The position numbers were made by a program, and so were the translations under genes. A stretch of 54,769 nucleotides of DNA from Methanobacteriota archaeon (GTDB lineage Archaea > Thermoplasmatota > Poseidoniia > Poseidoniales > Poseidoniaceae). The DNA lies in NCBI GenBank assembly GCA_009937025.1, contig JAACDG010000070.1, positions 1-54,769 on the forward strand. The letters run 5' to 3'. Shown here piece by piece: positions 47,301-54,769 of the stretch. The notes beneath the pieces were generated by a model, which was not told where the DNA came from, did no database searches, and worked only from the letters and a program-made list of their open reading frames with translations. Each line of letters begins with the position of its first letter. Position 1 is the stretch's first letter.

Positions 47301-50124
47301 ACCATTGGTATTCACATAGATTTGCGAGACCGTCGCGGTCCGCATCCCAAAATGCGTCTTCAGCACGATTAGGGTCAAGTGTCCAATTATTTCCTCCGGT
47401 AAATGAAGAGCCAACCCAGCGACGGTGCTCAATTTCCCAACCATCGGGCATACCATCTTGGTCGCTGTCGAAATTTGTCGGGTCCGTGCCTCGGTCGTTG
47501 CTTGAAAGACCCAGATACGTGGCATTTGCTGCTTGACCTGCTGCATCATCACAAATATATTCCATTTGGACGGTATAGTGGCACCAAAGAGTTGAGTTTT
47601 CATAGAAGAAGCCGAAATATTCGTTTCCATCTCCTAAGCCATCCCCATCGCTGTCGCCGACACGAGGATTAGTGGAATTGTAACCATTTGGGGTTTGGCT
47701 GACAAATCTATATTCATCCAAATTTGTCCAAAGTCGTTCTAAAAAGCCATCACCAGATTGGTCAAGGTCGATGCCATCTCCGTCGGTATCAAAAATCGAA
47801 TCCCAAGGATCTGTTGGATCCAATCCATTGGCAACCTCCCAACCATCAGGCATTCCGTCGTTATCGGAATCATTCGCGCCTGGATTCATCAATTCAAGAT
47901 TTGCATATTGTCCTGGTGATGAACCCGTGAAGATGGTCGTATTGCCGTCGAGAGTCAAGGTTTGGAGTGCGACGATTTCACCAAATACTGCTTCCTGTTT
48001 CTGGAATCCGTATACGGCAGAATAATCGCCTGAAATAGCCCACAAGCCCTTGTCTGAACCAACGAGAATTTCATCTCCAGTTGGAAGAAGAGAATGGATG
48101 TTATTGTAGTCGCGAATATATCGGCCATCGATACCCGGATGTTCGAGTAAACCGCTGTGAGAAATTGTATTATCAACGAGGTGGAGCATATGGACGCCTG
48201 AAGGAGTTCCAAACCACAAGACCTGTGCATTGCTTGAAGTCGGCCCGTCAAGAGTCATACTCCGTACTTCAGCAGGATTCGCTACTGTTCCAAGAGAAAG
48301 TGAGCGCAATTCATCGATTGCTGTAGGAAATGGTGTTGATTCAGGAGTGTAATAAAACCTCCACGTTGGTTCAAAAGCACCACGAGCGGTCGTCGTTTCG
48401 CCAATGATCAAGCCTCTATCTGTGCCGACATACAGTGTGTTGTTCCCCCCACCTGCAGAACCATGTGCAATTCCTGTAACCTTTGCATTTGATTGACTCA
48501 AAGCGGTTTGCAGTCCAATAGCAATTTCATATTGTTGTGCAATTTGAGAAGAGGAAGAAATCTCGAATACAGAACCTTCACCGGCTTGACCTAATCCAAG
48601 AATATGTTTGTTTTGCCCTTCAATATTCAAAAGGGTGAGCGCAAAAATTTCTTCTGAAAGAGACCATGCCCATGTTTCAAGAGGACCAAGGTCGCCATCT
48701 GCTTGAAGTGGAGCAATCGCAATACCCACGTTTGTAGCAATCGCTAATGCGAAACTAGAATCTTGGATGGATAGAAGGGTTGAATCGTGTAATTCTACGC
48801 CTTGAGGCATCCAATGGTCGGAACTCGACATCTCTTCATAATTGAAAACCGTCAAACCATACCGCGTAGTAGCATAGAGCATTGAACCATCTTCATCAAG
48901 GTCGCGTATGTCATGATGAATGAGACTCATATCATCTGCTGTTGCAACAAAACTCAACGGGAAAAATTGATGTGTATTTTCTTGATTTCCAAGTGAAACC
49001 GATTTCATACCGGGCAACACAGAATTGCCATTATCCTCGTGAACAAAATATTCTTCCAATGTTGAAAGTGATTCTCCAAGGGCAAGAGCTGTCAACGTCC
49101 GACTGACGTCAGGAGATATGCCGCCATCACGGTTGGCATCCCAGCCATCCAAGTCAGGGTCAAGCAAGGCATTGGTGCGATTAAGTGGTTCAAGACCAAA
49201 ATGAACTTCCCAACCGTCAGGAATTCCATCGCCGAATGAAGGGAATAGGCGACGAATCGAAAATCCATCCCAATGGTAGCGGTCCGAATCTGCGAGCAGC
49301 GGGTCGGTTCCAAGCCAAAGGTCTTCGTCAATGACCATGGTAGCGTTTTCAGTACAAGCAGAGAGTAAATTCTCGAATGTCGCATTTGGACCGGTCGGAA
49401 TAAATGGCCAGTTCTTGAACACAGAGCCCTCTGGTAGACTTGCCGAACACCACATTCCATCCAATTCCGTCGTATGATTTAACGGCGCTCCATGAATATA
49501 TTCTTCCGGTGAGGAATAACGTTCCGTCGTCGACAAAACTCCATCTCTATTGACGTCGAAACCATCCTCGTCGGGGTCGTCATAAAGATCTGAACCATTG
49601 AGAGGGTCAAAGTTTTGGCATTCATATTTCAATGAAAAGATGTTGAAACCACCAACTCTCTCACACATGTAAGCTTCATACCCGTCAGGCATTCCATCGC
49701 CATCCGTATCTGCAATTCGAGGATCCAGGTAGCTCCGTTCACCTTCGTTGTCAACTGTGCCTGTGAGCCCACGTGGAAATCCAGGGGCTGTACAATTTGC
49801 TGGATATGGCCAACAATACTCCTCTGTAGCATTCAAACCATCACGGTCAAAATCAACAAAAGCATCCGAGGCATTGTTACTGTTCATGCCCTGCATAACA
49901 ACTGCACGACCATCAACAGAACTCCAATTCATCCATTCTTCAAAGAGGTTTTCGTGGACATCGGGAATTTTATCTCCATCGCTATCGGTGGAAGGTGGTT
50001 TAGAACCGTCAGTGGTATCTGGATGTAGATTTGATACCGATGAAACAGCCGGAAATTGTGACATAAACACTAGACTTGCAACAACTGCAAGAGTAGTTAG
50101 AAGAGTGGTTAAACTTCGACGCAT
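44371..50124 (-). CDS. Giant secreted surface protein rich in DxDxDGMPDGWE (TSP3-like/Ca-binding) repeats with an internal beta-propeller-like region; no C-terminal TM
   Basis: Signal MRRSLTTLLTTLAVVASLVFMS; many D(S/T)DGDGMPDGWE repeats; ends DWFEVHDDEQDGIRGDSSPLRYDSRQTG without hydrophobic anchor. Start trimmed from 50325. Confidence 0.85.
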   Translation of the reverse strand: MRRSLTTLLTTLAVVASLVFMSQFPAVSSVSNLHPDTTDGSKPPSTDSDGDKIPDVHENLFEEWMNWSSVDGRAVVMQGMNSNNASDAFVDFDRDGLNATEEYCWPYPANCTAPGFPRGLTGTVDNEGERSYLDPRIADTDGDGMPDGYEAYMCERVGGFNIFSLKYECQNFDPLNGSDLYDDPDEDGFDVNRDGVLSTTERYSSPEEYIHGAPLNHTTELDGMWCSASLPEGSVFKNWPFIPTGPNATFENLLSACTENATMVIDEDLWLGTDPLLADSDRYHWDGFSIRRLFPSFGDGIPDGWEVHFGLEPLNRTNALLDPDLDGWDANRDGGISPDVSRTLTALALGESLSTLEEYFVHEDNGNSVLPGMKSVSLGNQENTHQFFPLSFVATADDMSLIHHDIRDLDEDGSMLYATTRYGLTVFNYEEMSSSDHWMPQGVELHDSTLLSIQDSSFALAIATNVGIAIAPLQADGDLGPLETWAWSLSEEIFALTLLNIEGQNKHILGLGQAGEGSVFEISSSSQIAQQYEIAIGLQTALSQSNAKVTGIAHGSAGGGNNTLYVGTDRGLIIGETTTARGAFEPTWRFYYTPESTPFPTAIDELRSLSLGTVANPAEVRSMTLDGPTSSNAQVLWFGTPSGVHMLHLVDNTISHSGLLEHPGIDGRYIRDYNNIHSLLPTGDEILVGSDKGLWAISGDYSAVYGFQKQEAVFGEIVALQTLTLDGNTTIFTGSSPGQYANLELMNPGANDSDNDGMPDGWEVANGLDPTDPWDSIFDTDGDGIDLDQSGDGFLERLWTNLDEYRFVSQTPNGYNSTNPRVGDSDGDGLGDGNEYFGFFYENSTLWCHYTVQMEYICDDAAGQAANATYLGLSSNDRGTDPTNFDSDQDGMPDGWEIEHRRWVGSSFTGGNNWTLDPNRAEDAFWDADRDGLANLCEYQWSLVRGAAIEGLLLESHGETINSSLEWFEPDPNNIDSDGDTLPDGWESGGSCTWDPSRQGVNPLNASDLFANPDGDGYDINHNGVLEDSEAFVNYLEFHIRSDLFNGNQTLDGVPIPQGFSTDLFINVSSFGIPEANFGERASGSVTALQSLTDVGSSDPLNADSDSDGMPDGWEVWFARWNVLEDAWTLNPLDPADRWEDADDDGMANWEEYNAIAPEYSETDQNRSSPQWFVTTVGSAFALQQWPGNTVEFSFGSFITSDQVNLTGWTSDPNNVDTDGDGMIDGIEQLFTSWNLTAETWTLNPLVPGDGGFDGDGDGLTDSQEFAIAIEAPVNGLDHPSDAPLLHIDGDAQQPTEKAQRVFNILITKETRGKRLLSDFNDWQAGVPPNAILSTLLGMSDPTNPDTDDDGMYDGFEYWFTEWDLEQNRWSMNPLIDSDVNLDTDGDSFDCDGDGNISMDERFSNLREWESRTYGKYTERFSVPVADGIINFGDDAMDAYMEELGLSPQQAQQALYTDFTSKSQSSADRMEMINEYNEDNFNRTLLGIADPTNVDSDSDGIEDGWEYCFALYGMEDVTTINHWAANPLNPWDVDYDGDHDGWYDRTVFDQPAEQGTWSGRVFSPGSSIIQSGLGDLPFTNWMEWDNQTRPDSNDSDSDSVSYSTVVSNGVVVYHEQDFNLSDGREVFKYGINPSDNDSDGDMLPDWYEYSRGWNESNDNYSSLLQIQVIWIDAATGGACSTDTSSCLPLSQQGAGGILSRPDFSSSWFTLNPADPVDANYDPDQDGNWDCSGAGCVYEPYTNFQEFYGITDSDLSSPNAVRLSGMIYDGEIVLEWWQLRAALLKIDSSGTSTENYMKLDKSFANDIRFAYLVDDKDTNFLVLDSSDDEVLMAGNRTDAWDIYYVGSPDTSPVRAVGEHEFGWYILDLDNDHIAEGTDPTNWDTDGDWMVDWFEVHDDEQDGIRGDSSPLRYDSRQTG

Positions 50125-50357
50125 TTTGTGACCTGCCTGCAAAGCATACGCTTCGCAAGTGAGCAACCCTCTCAAGCCACTTATGAGGATGATGGAGCGA
50201 TGTTCGGACAAGTCATCATTCATTGACTGCAAAAAATCCATCCAAACCATCGAATATTGAGCGTCGAATCTTAAGAGAAAGTGGGCGAATTCAAGAATTG
50301 CAACGAAGTTATGCGGTTTCTTCAAAGGCCGCTCGCGACCGGTGGATGTTGATTGAG

Positions 50358-51176
50358 ATGGTCATGACGCTAACGCACCTTGGTACAGGCAGTCGCGGGA
50401 ACGCGACTTTGCTTGAAACCGAACATGCAAAAGTGTTGATTGACCAAGGTTTCAGCGGAGCACAACTCGAGAAAAGACTTGGACGATTGAACATTCATCC
50501 GACAGATATCGATTATATCTTCATCAGCCACCATCATGGAGACCATGGCGGCGGTGCTGCTGTCGTGCAAAAACGTTGGAAGATGAAGGTGCAAGCAAAT
50601 CATCGAACCGCAGAAGAACTCGGCTTACTTCCTGAATTGACCCATAACTTTGAATCTCTCGACATGATTCATGTTAGCCAAGACCTCGCCATCCTACCAG
50701 TCCCAGTACCCCATTCGGGAGCAGATAATGTCGCGTTCATAGCCAGCCATAACGGGGGGCGTGCCGCAGTGATAACTGACTTGGGATCTTGGACTGATGA
50801 ATTGGTCACCCACGTACGGGGTTGTGAACACATTGCCATCGAAGCAAATTATGACCATGACAGGCTAATGAATGGACCTTACCCCTACTCCCTTAAAGAC
50901 AGAATTAGCGGCCGTGGGGGACACTTGTCAAATGAACAAACGGGTAGGTTTCTTGCCCAAGTATGCACTCCCGCTACCAAGAGCATTTCATTAACCCACC
51001 TTTCAGAAAAAAATAACCAACCGCATCTCGCTGAATCAACAGTGTTGTACCATATCGATGGAATCTTTTCGGGAGACATTACAATCTCTCTCCAAGATGG
51101 TCCTGAAGACTCCCATTATATTGGCAGAACAGTACATGCAAATGATGCTGAGTTCGTTCACTCGAAGAAACAGTAA
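50358..51176 (+). CDS. MBL-fold metallo-hydrolase (YycJ/WalJ-like)
   Basis: MTLTHLGTGSRGNATLLETEHAKVLIDQGFSG; HHHGDHGGG metal-binding motif. ORF open from 50223; start uncertain. Confidence 0.88.
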   Translation: MVMTLTHLGTGSRGNATLLETEHAKVLIDQGFSGAQLEKRLGRLNIHPTDIDYIFISHHHGDHGGGAAVVQKRWKMKVQANHRTAEELGLLPELTHNFESLDMIHVSQDLAILPVPVPHSGADNVAFIASHNGGRAAVITDLGSWTDELVTHVRGCEHIAIEANYDHDRLMNGPYPYSLKDRISGRGGHLSNEQTGRFLAQVCTPATKSISLTHLSEKNNQPHLAESTVLYHIDGIFSGDITISLQDGPEDSHYIGRTVHANDAEFVHSKKQ

Positions 51177-51186
51177 TTCCTCAAAT

Positions 51187-51207
51187 CACCCCCCTAAGGG
51201 GGGGGTG
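51187..51207. other. GC-only inverted repeat/homopolymer hairpin (CACCCCCC-TAA-GGGGGGGGTG)
   Basis: Perfect short inverted repeat directly after the MBL stop and ~18 nt before the first possible pilin-operon start; no T tract follows. Confidence 0.8.
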
Positions 51208-51224
51208 CGAGGGTCAATTGCTAA

Positions 51225-52310
51225 ATGATGCCGAAGTGTGTGCCGACTGTGAACGCACAAGCAAGCACTGTTTTGCGCCCGTCCCTCCGTCGGGACCAAA
51301 GGGCAGTAAGCGAAGTGCTTGGAGTCATCATGATGCTGGCCATGGTCATCACAATCATGGGAGGGGTTTGGGTCTTTTTGAGCCCTTATGTTTCCGATTT
51401 TGAAGACAATACAAATTGGAACAGTGCAAACGGAATTGCTGAGCGATTTCAAGACCGAATCGATGTTGCAGGAAGTGCACCAAATGGGACGGGCATTCGA
51501 CATACACTTGCTCTACAGTCGACCATGATTCAACCGATTGAAAAAGTCGAAACTTGGACGATTGCTGCTGATTTGACACCTTACGATTCGGTGGTTGTAC
51601 GTGATGTGAACAGTACGGCATTTGGTATTATGTCAATGAATGAAACTGCACGCAGCATCACGATTGAATCCGAACTGGGCATGGAAAGTTATCTCTTCGA
51701 AGCATCTCACTTAGAGGTCATCGTGAACCACACATCATCTCAGCAACATTGGCGGTCAGTTACGGTTTATGATGCGGATGGAAATGCAATTCACCGAAGC
51801 GTAACCTATCTTATCTCAGGCATTCAGATATCAACATTCTTGGGAATGGGAGAGCATGAGATTGCTTTGATGAATGACGCCCGTGTTGAACGTTTTCCGA
51901 ATGAGCCCTGGAAAGTCTCCCAATTTCCAAATATTGAAATCGATACTTTGGTCAATGGTGAACTCCGTCTTTCCTTAGTCCTTAATGATGTTCGAATTAA
52001 TGGCACACTCGGTTCGGGGAGCAGGGTCGGCATGAACATGCTTTCACTTGGCCCAATGACCTTGTTTACTGGACAAGCATACAATGTGAAATTCACAGTT
52101 GTTAACTCTCTTAATGACTTGATTACCCCTCAATACCATGACCGATTTTTGGAGGAATATACACTGAACAGGGCCTCTGGAACTTTGGATTCCTATATCG
52201 GCTATGCGCCTTACATGAGAGCAAGTGGCGCTGACGGATTTACTGTGGAAACGCAAGGGGCACAACTGTTCTTAGAAGTCGATGTTAAACGCGTGGAGGT
52301 CTCCAGATGA
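51225..52310 (+). CDS. Archaeal type IV pilin-like protein with class III signal peptide
   Basis: RRDQRAVSEVLGVIMMLAMVITIMGGVWVFLSP: archaeal pilin N-terminal signature. Precise start (ATG or a downstream GTG) uncertain. Confidence 0.85.
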   Translation: MMPKCVPTVNAQASTVLRPSLRRDQRAVSEVLGVIMMLAMVITIMGGVWVFLSPYVSDFEDNTNWNSANGIAERFQDRIDVAGSAPNGTGIRHTLALQSTMIQPIEKVETWTIAADLTPYDSVVVRDVNSTAFGIMSMNETARSITIESELGMESYLFEASHLEVIVNHTSSQQHWRSVTVYDADGNAIHRSVTYLISGIQISTFLGMGEHEIALMNDARVERFPNEPWKVSQFPNIEIDTLVNGELRLSLVLNDVRINGTLGSGSRVGMNMLSLGPMTLFTGQAYNVKFTVVNSLNDLITPQYHDRFLEEYTLNRASGTLDSYIGYAPYMRASGADGFTVETQGAQLFLEVDVKRVEVSR

Positions 52311-54517
52311 GGTCCACTTTACAGCGAGATGAACATGCAGTTTCAGCTGCTGTTGCTACTGTCCTACTGTTTGGTGGAGTTTTGTCAATCATTGCAATGA
52401 TGATGGTATCAATGATTCCGGTTATTGAAGAACTCGAAGGCTCAATCGAACGGCATGATATGTCCTCACAAATGTCTCTTCTCGCACATCAAACATCAGC
52501 ACTTAGCGAAACTGGAATGCCTGGTGATTCAACTGAAATCGAATTGATTCCAGTCGATGGCACCCTGAATTGGGACATGATGCAATCAAGCATGTGGTAT
52601 TCAGCCACATGGGCTGATGAAACGAGTTTTCGCGTGCAAGGAGCTTTGGATTATGATGATGCATTCAGTATCCGACATCCTGAATCAATGAATACTGCAG
52701 TATGTATCGATGACCTTCGACTTGGGCCAGCAAACCCATACATATTCACCATACCCGAATGGGTGGAAAGTGTGTCGATGACAGCATCGCCTGGACTTGC
52801 ACTTCCACTCGGTCCAATCGATATCGATATTTGGAATCAATCGACGAAGATTTCAGAGGTTGAACTTATGGTTGATGGAATGTTTACGTTGGACACAAGT
52901 TCTTCAGGCGAAATTGCAATCCACTCGTCTCACCAACTCCACCTACTGATTTCCACAGGTGTAGGGGGTACTGCACTTATGCAGGCAAACGATCCAAGTC
53001 CGATAGATTCCACAGGTACTTCTTGGTCCCTTCCTCTTCCAAGTGGGACCAATCAGATTCATGTTGTGAGTGAAGTGGCGAATCAAATTACGATTACGAA
53101 CCAAACATCAACTTCATACTATGCTTTGCCATCGAATCAAAACCGTGTTGGCGTCACATTCAGTCATCAACTCACACTCGACGCCACTGAAGTCGTACAT
53201 GTTACGACAAGTTCTCCTTCACGTTTGATTCTTCAAACAACCCTCGATACAGATGTTGGACAAATTGCATGGCCAAGTGTCGATGGCCAGTATCTTGGAC
53301 ATTCATTCATAGCACCGTCTCTTGAAGGTGAGGTCGTCTTCACGAACCCTGGCCAAAACAGTGTGACGGTTACATGGAGAGGTGGCGGTGTTTCTGTAGC
53401 ACCAAACCAAAGTATGGTTTTTGATTGGCCACCTGCAGATATCAACGGTGCTCCAATGCTGGATGCAAATGGCGACCTGTTTGTATCATGGAGGGCACAT
53501 ACCAATGGCTCAGGCATGCAAGTTGTTCCGGCTGATGACACTGGTGCATTATCTGGTAAAGACCATTCATTCCATGTTGATGGAATTAGTGCCAGTCAAA
53601 TTCACCTCGCACGGGCAGGAACTTCTGCTGAATGGAACATGACCGGAAGTACGATTGCCAATGGTACTCTTTTTGATGAACAAACCCAATCCACATTAGA
53701 CATCAACCAAGGTACAAGTCAAATGGAACTTGAAGCCGGTCATGCCCTACGATTGTACCATTTACGAGGCCAAGATGGTCTGATGCAAATACATCATGAT
53801 GGTGCACAACGTTGCCTGTCCATCGGTGTTCAAGCAAGCGGTTGGATTACCACGCAACTGCCATGGGAATCAATGGGTGGAAGAAGTCAAGTCGATCTGA
53901 AAAATGCTTGGAAGAGCGGCACCCACCCAGCGAGTATGCAAATTACACTCATTGGTGTTGAAGGAGCCTCTACACATGCGAATTTAGGAACTGTCTGGGG
54001 ATTCCACCTATCGAGACTCAGTTACCAATTCTCATCTTCTATCGTTGGGATGGAAGTAGCCTATGTAGGCGGTGCTGTGGTGACCAACCATCCTGAATTT
54101 GAATCATACATTGTTGTCCCACCATCAGACAGAGGTGGTCCTGGGCCGAGATTTGCCGCAACTATACCCTCACTTCATCCAACACAGAACAGCGTGAGTG
54201 GAGCAGGTTCAATGAACTTAGATATTGAATTAGTTGACCGTTCATCGCTTGCTTCTGCAACAGCATTTGAGGTTCGACGAGGATGGTCAAACCCCTATGG
54301 AGTGGCGATAGCGGATGCCTCGGCTGACGGACTGGAATCAAGTGAAGATTGGACTATTTATCCTGGGCGTATCGACTTGCTTACCGATTATGTAGGATGG
54401 GTTCCTGACCCGTCATACGCTACATCCGAAGCAGTCTGGCATACCAATGGAGAACCGATTCAATTTACCCTTCAAATGGCGGCATTGAATGCACATATGA
54501 CGGAGGCGATTTCATGA
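52307..54517 (+). CDS. Large pilin-like surface protein with class III-like signal peptide
   Basis: MRSTLQRDEHAVSAAVATVLLFGGVLSIIAMMMVSMIPVIEELEGS; ATGA overlap with the upstream pilin gene. Confidence 0.8.
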   Translation: MRSTLQRDEHAVSAAVATVLLFGGVLSIIAMMMVSMIPVIEELEGSIERHDMSSQMSLLAHQTSALSETGMPGDSTEIELIPVDGTLNWDMMQSSMWYSATWADETSFRVQGALDYDDAFSIRHPESMNTAVCIDDLRLGPANPYIFTIPEWVESVSMTASPGLALPLGPIDIDIWNQSTKISEVELMVDGMFTLDTSSSGEIAIHSSHQLHLLISTGVGGTALMQANDPSPIDSTGTSWSLPLPSGTNQIHVVSEVANQITITNQTSTSYYALPSNQNRVGVTFSHQLTLDATEVVHVTTSSPSRLILQTTLDTDVGQIAWPSVDGQYLGHSFIAPSLEGEVVFTNPGQNSVTVTWRGGGVSVAPNQSMVFDWPPADINGAPMLDANGDLFVSWRAHTNGSGMQVVPADDTGALSGKDHSFHVDGISASQIHLARAGTSAEWNMTGSTIANGTLFDEQTQSTLDINQGTSQMELEAGHALRLYHLRGQDGLMQIHHDGAQRCLSIGVQASGWITTQLPWESMGGRSQVDLKNAWKSGTHPASMQITLIGVEGASTHANLGTVWGFHLSRLSYQFSSSIVGMEVAYVGGAVVTNHPEFESYIVVPPSDRGGPGPRFAATIPSLHPTQNSVSGAGSMNLDIELVDRSSLASATAFEVRRGWSNPYGVAIADASADGLESSEDWTIYPGRIDLLTDYVGWVPDPSYATSEAVWHTNGEPIQFTLQMAALNAHMTEAIS

Positions 54518-54769
54518 GATGCCATGAATTGAAGCAAGACCAACGTGCTGCAGCAACAGAATTGGGGTACATTTTTACTTTCCTTCTTGGGGTGCTGCTT
54601 CTCACAATGTTCAGTCTGTGGGCGTATGAAATTGAAACTGCAACACGTGAACGTTGGAATGAAAATGCAATTCAATCGAACATGGATGACCTCGCTGCTG
54701 CCGTGGAAAGAGCTGATGAAGCAAGTCGAATGGGTTCAGTTGATTATGCCGAAAAAGTAGTTTGGCGAC
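54514..54769 (+). CDS. Third pilin-like protein, truncated by the right window edge
   Basis: Not in the ORF track because it has no in-window stop: MRCHELKQDQRAAATELGYIFTFLLGVLLLTMFSLWAYEIETATRERWNE...; ATGA overlap with 52307..54517. Confidence 0.75.
   Translation, partial: MRCHELKQDQRAAATELGYIFTFLLGVLLLTMFSLWAYEIETATRERWNENAIQSNMDDLAAAVERADEASRMGSVDYAEKVVWR

Noticed and set aside
45815-47536. Long + strand ORFs (137, 171, 141 aa) opposite the 1984-aa gene
   Set aside because: Ser/Pro-rich translations are antisense readings of the DxDxDG repeat codons.
50125-50325. N-terminal extension of the 1984-aa ORF in the track
   Set aside because: A normal signal peptide starts at 50124 (MRRSLTTLLTTLAVVASLVF); the extension would overlap the divergent MBL gene region and lacks secretory features.
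1-54769. Mobile elements, transposases, integrases, toxin-antitoxin or defence islands
   Set aside because: No transposase/integrase motifs, terminal repeats or defence-family signatures seen; content is core plus surface-protein genes.

Overview
The window is a compact archaeal chromosome segment, most likely from a marine Thermoplasmatota lineage such as Poseidoniales/MGII. That placement is inferred from gene content and was not tested by search. I support about 35 protein-coding genes on both strands. I saw no CRISPR array, insertion sequence, or confident rRNA or tRNA gene.

Housekeeping genes recognised: NhaD/ArsB-type antiporter, CRM-domain RNA-binding protein, RNase P subunit Rpp21, adenylate kinase, type II archaeal GAPDH, PheRS beta, RNase HII, archaeal GluRS, CBS protein, S15 with a degenerate DHH/RecJ-like partner, ArcS-like archaeosine enzyme, DnaJ, GT2 and an MBL-fold hydrolase. 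The rest is dominated by large secreted or membrane-anchored surface proteins: a 1649-aa subtilase, NHL/TSP3 and TSP3-rich giants, and CARDB/NEW3-like proteins. A translationally overlapping set of three type-IV-pilin-like genes runs off the right edge.

Most interesting observations:
(1) Three otherwise unrelated surface giants end in the same short C-terminal cytoplasmic motif, GLPxGWTxxQWxx[YF]Gxx[WY][LV], after a TM helix and a Pro-rich linker. This looks like an undescribed tail tag or mini-domain system.
(2) A pyroglutamyl-peptidase/Nudix fusion.
(3) A GXGXG domain fused to a degenerate GltB-like domain.
(4) A three-gene ATGA-coupled pilin-like cassette with divergent processing sites.
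(5) G/C homopolymer tracts at two surface-gene starts.
(6) A truncated structured ncRNA candidate at the left edge.
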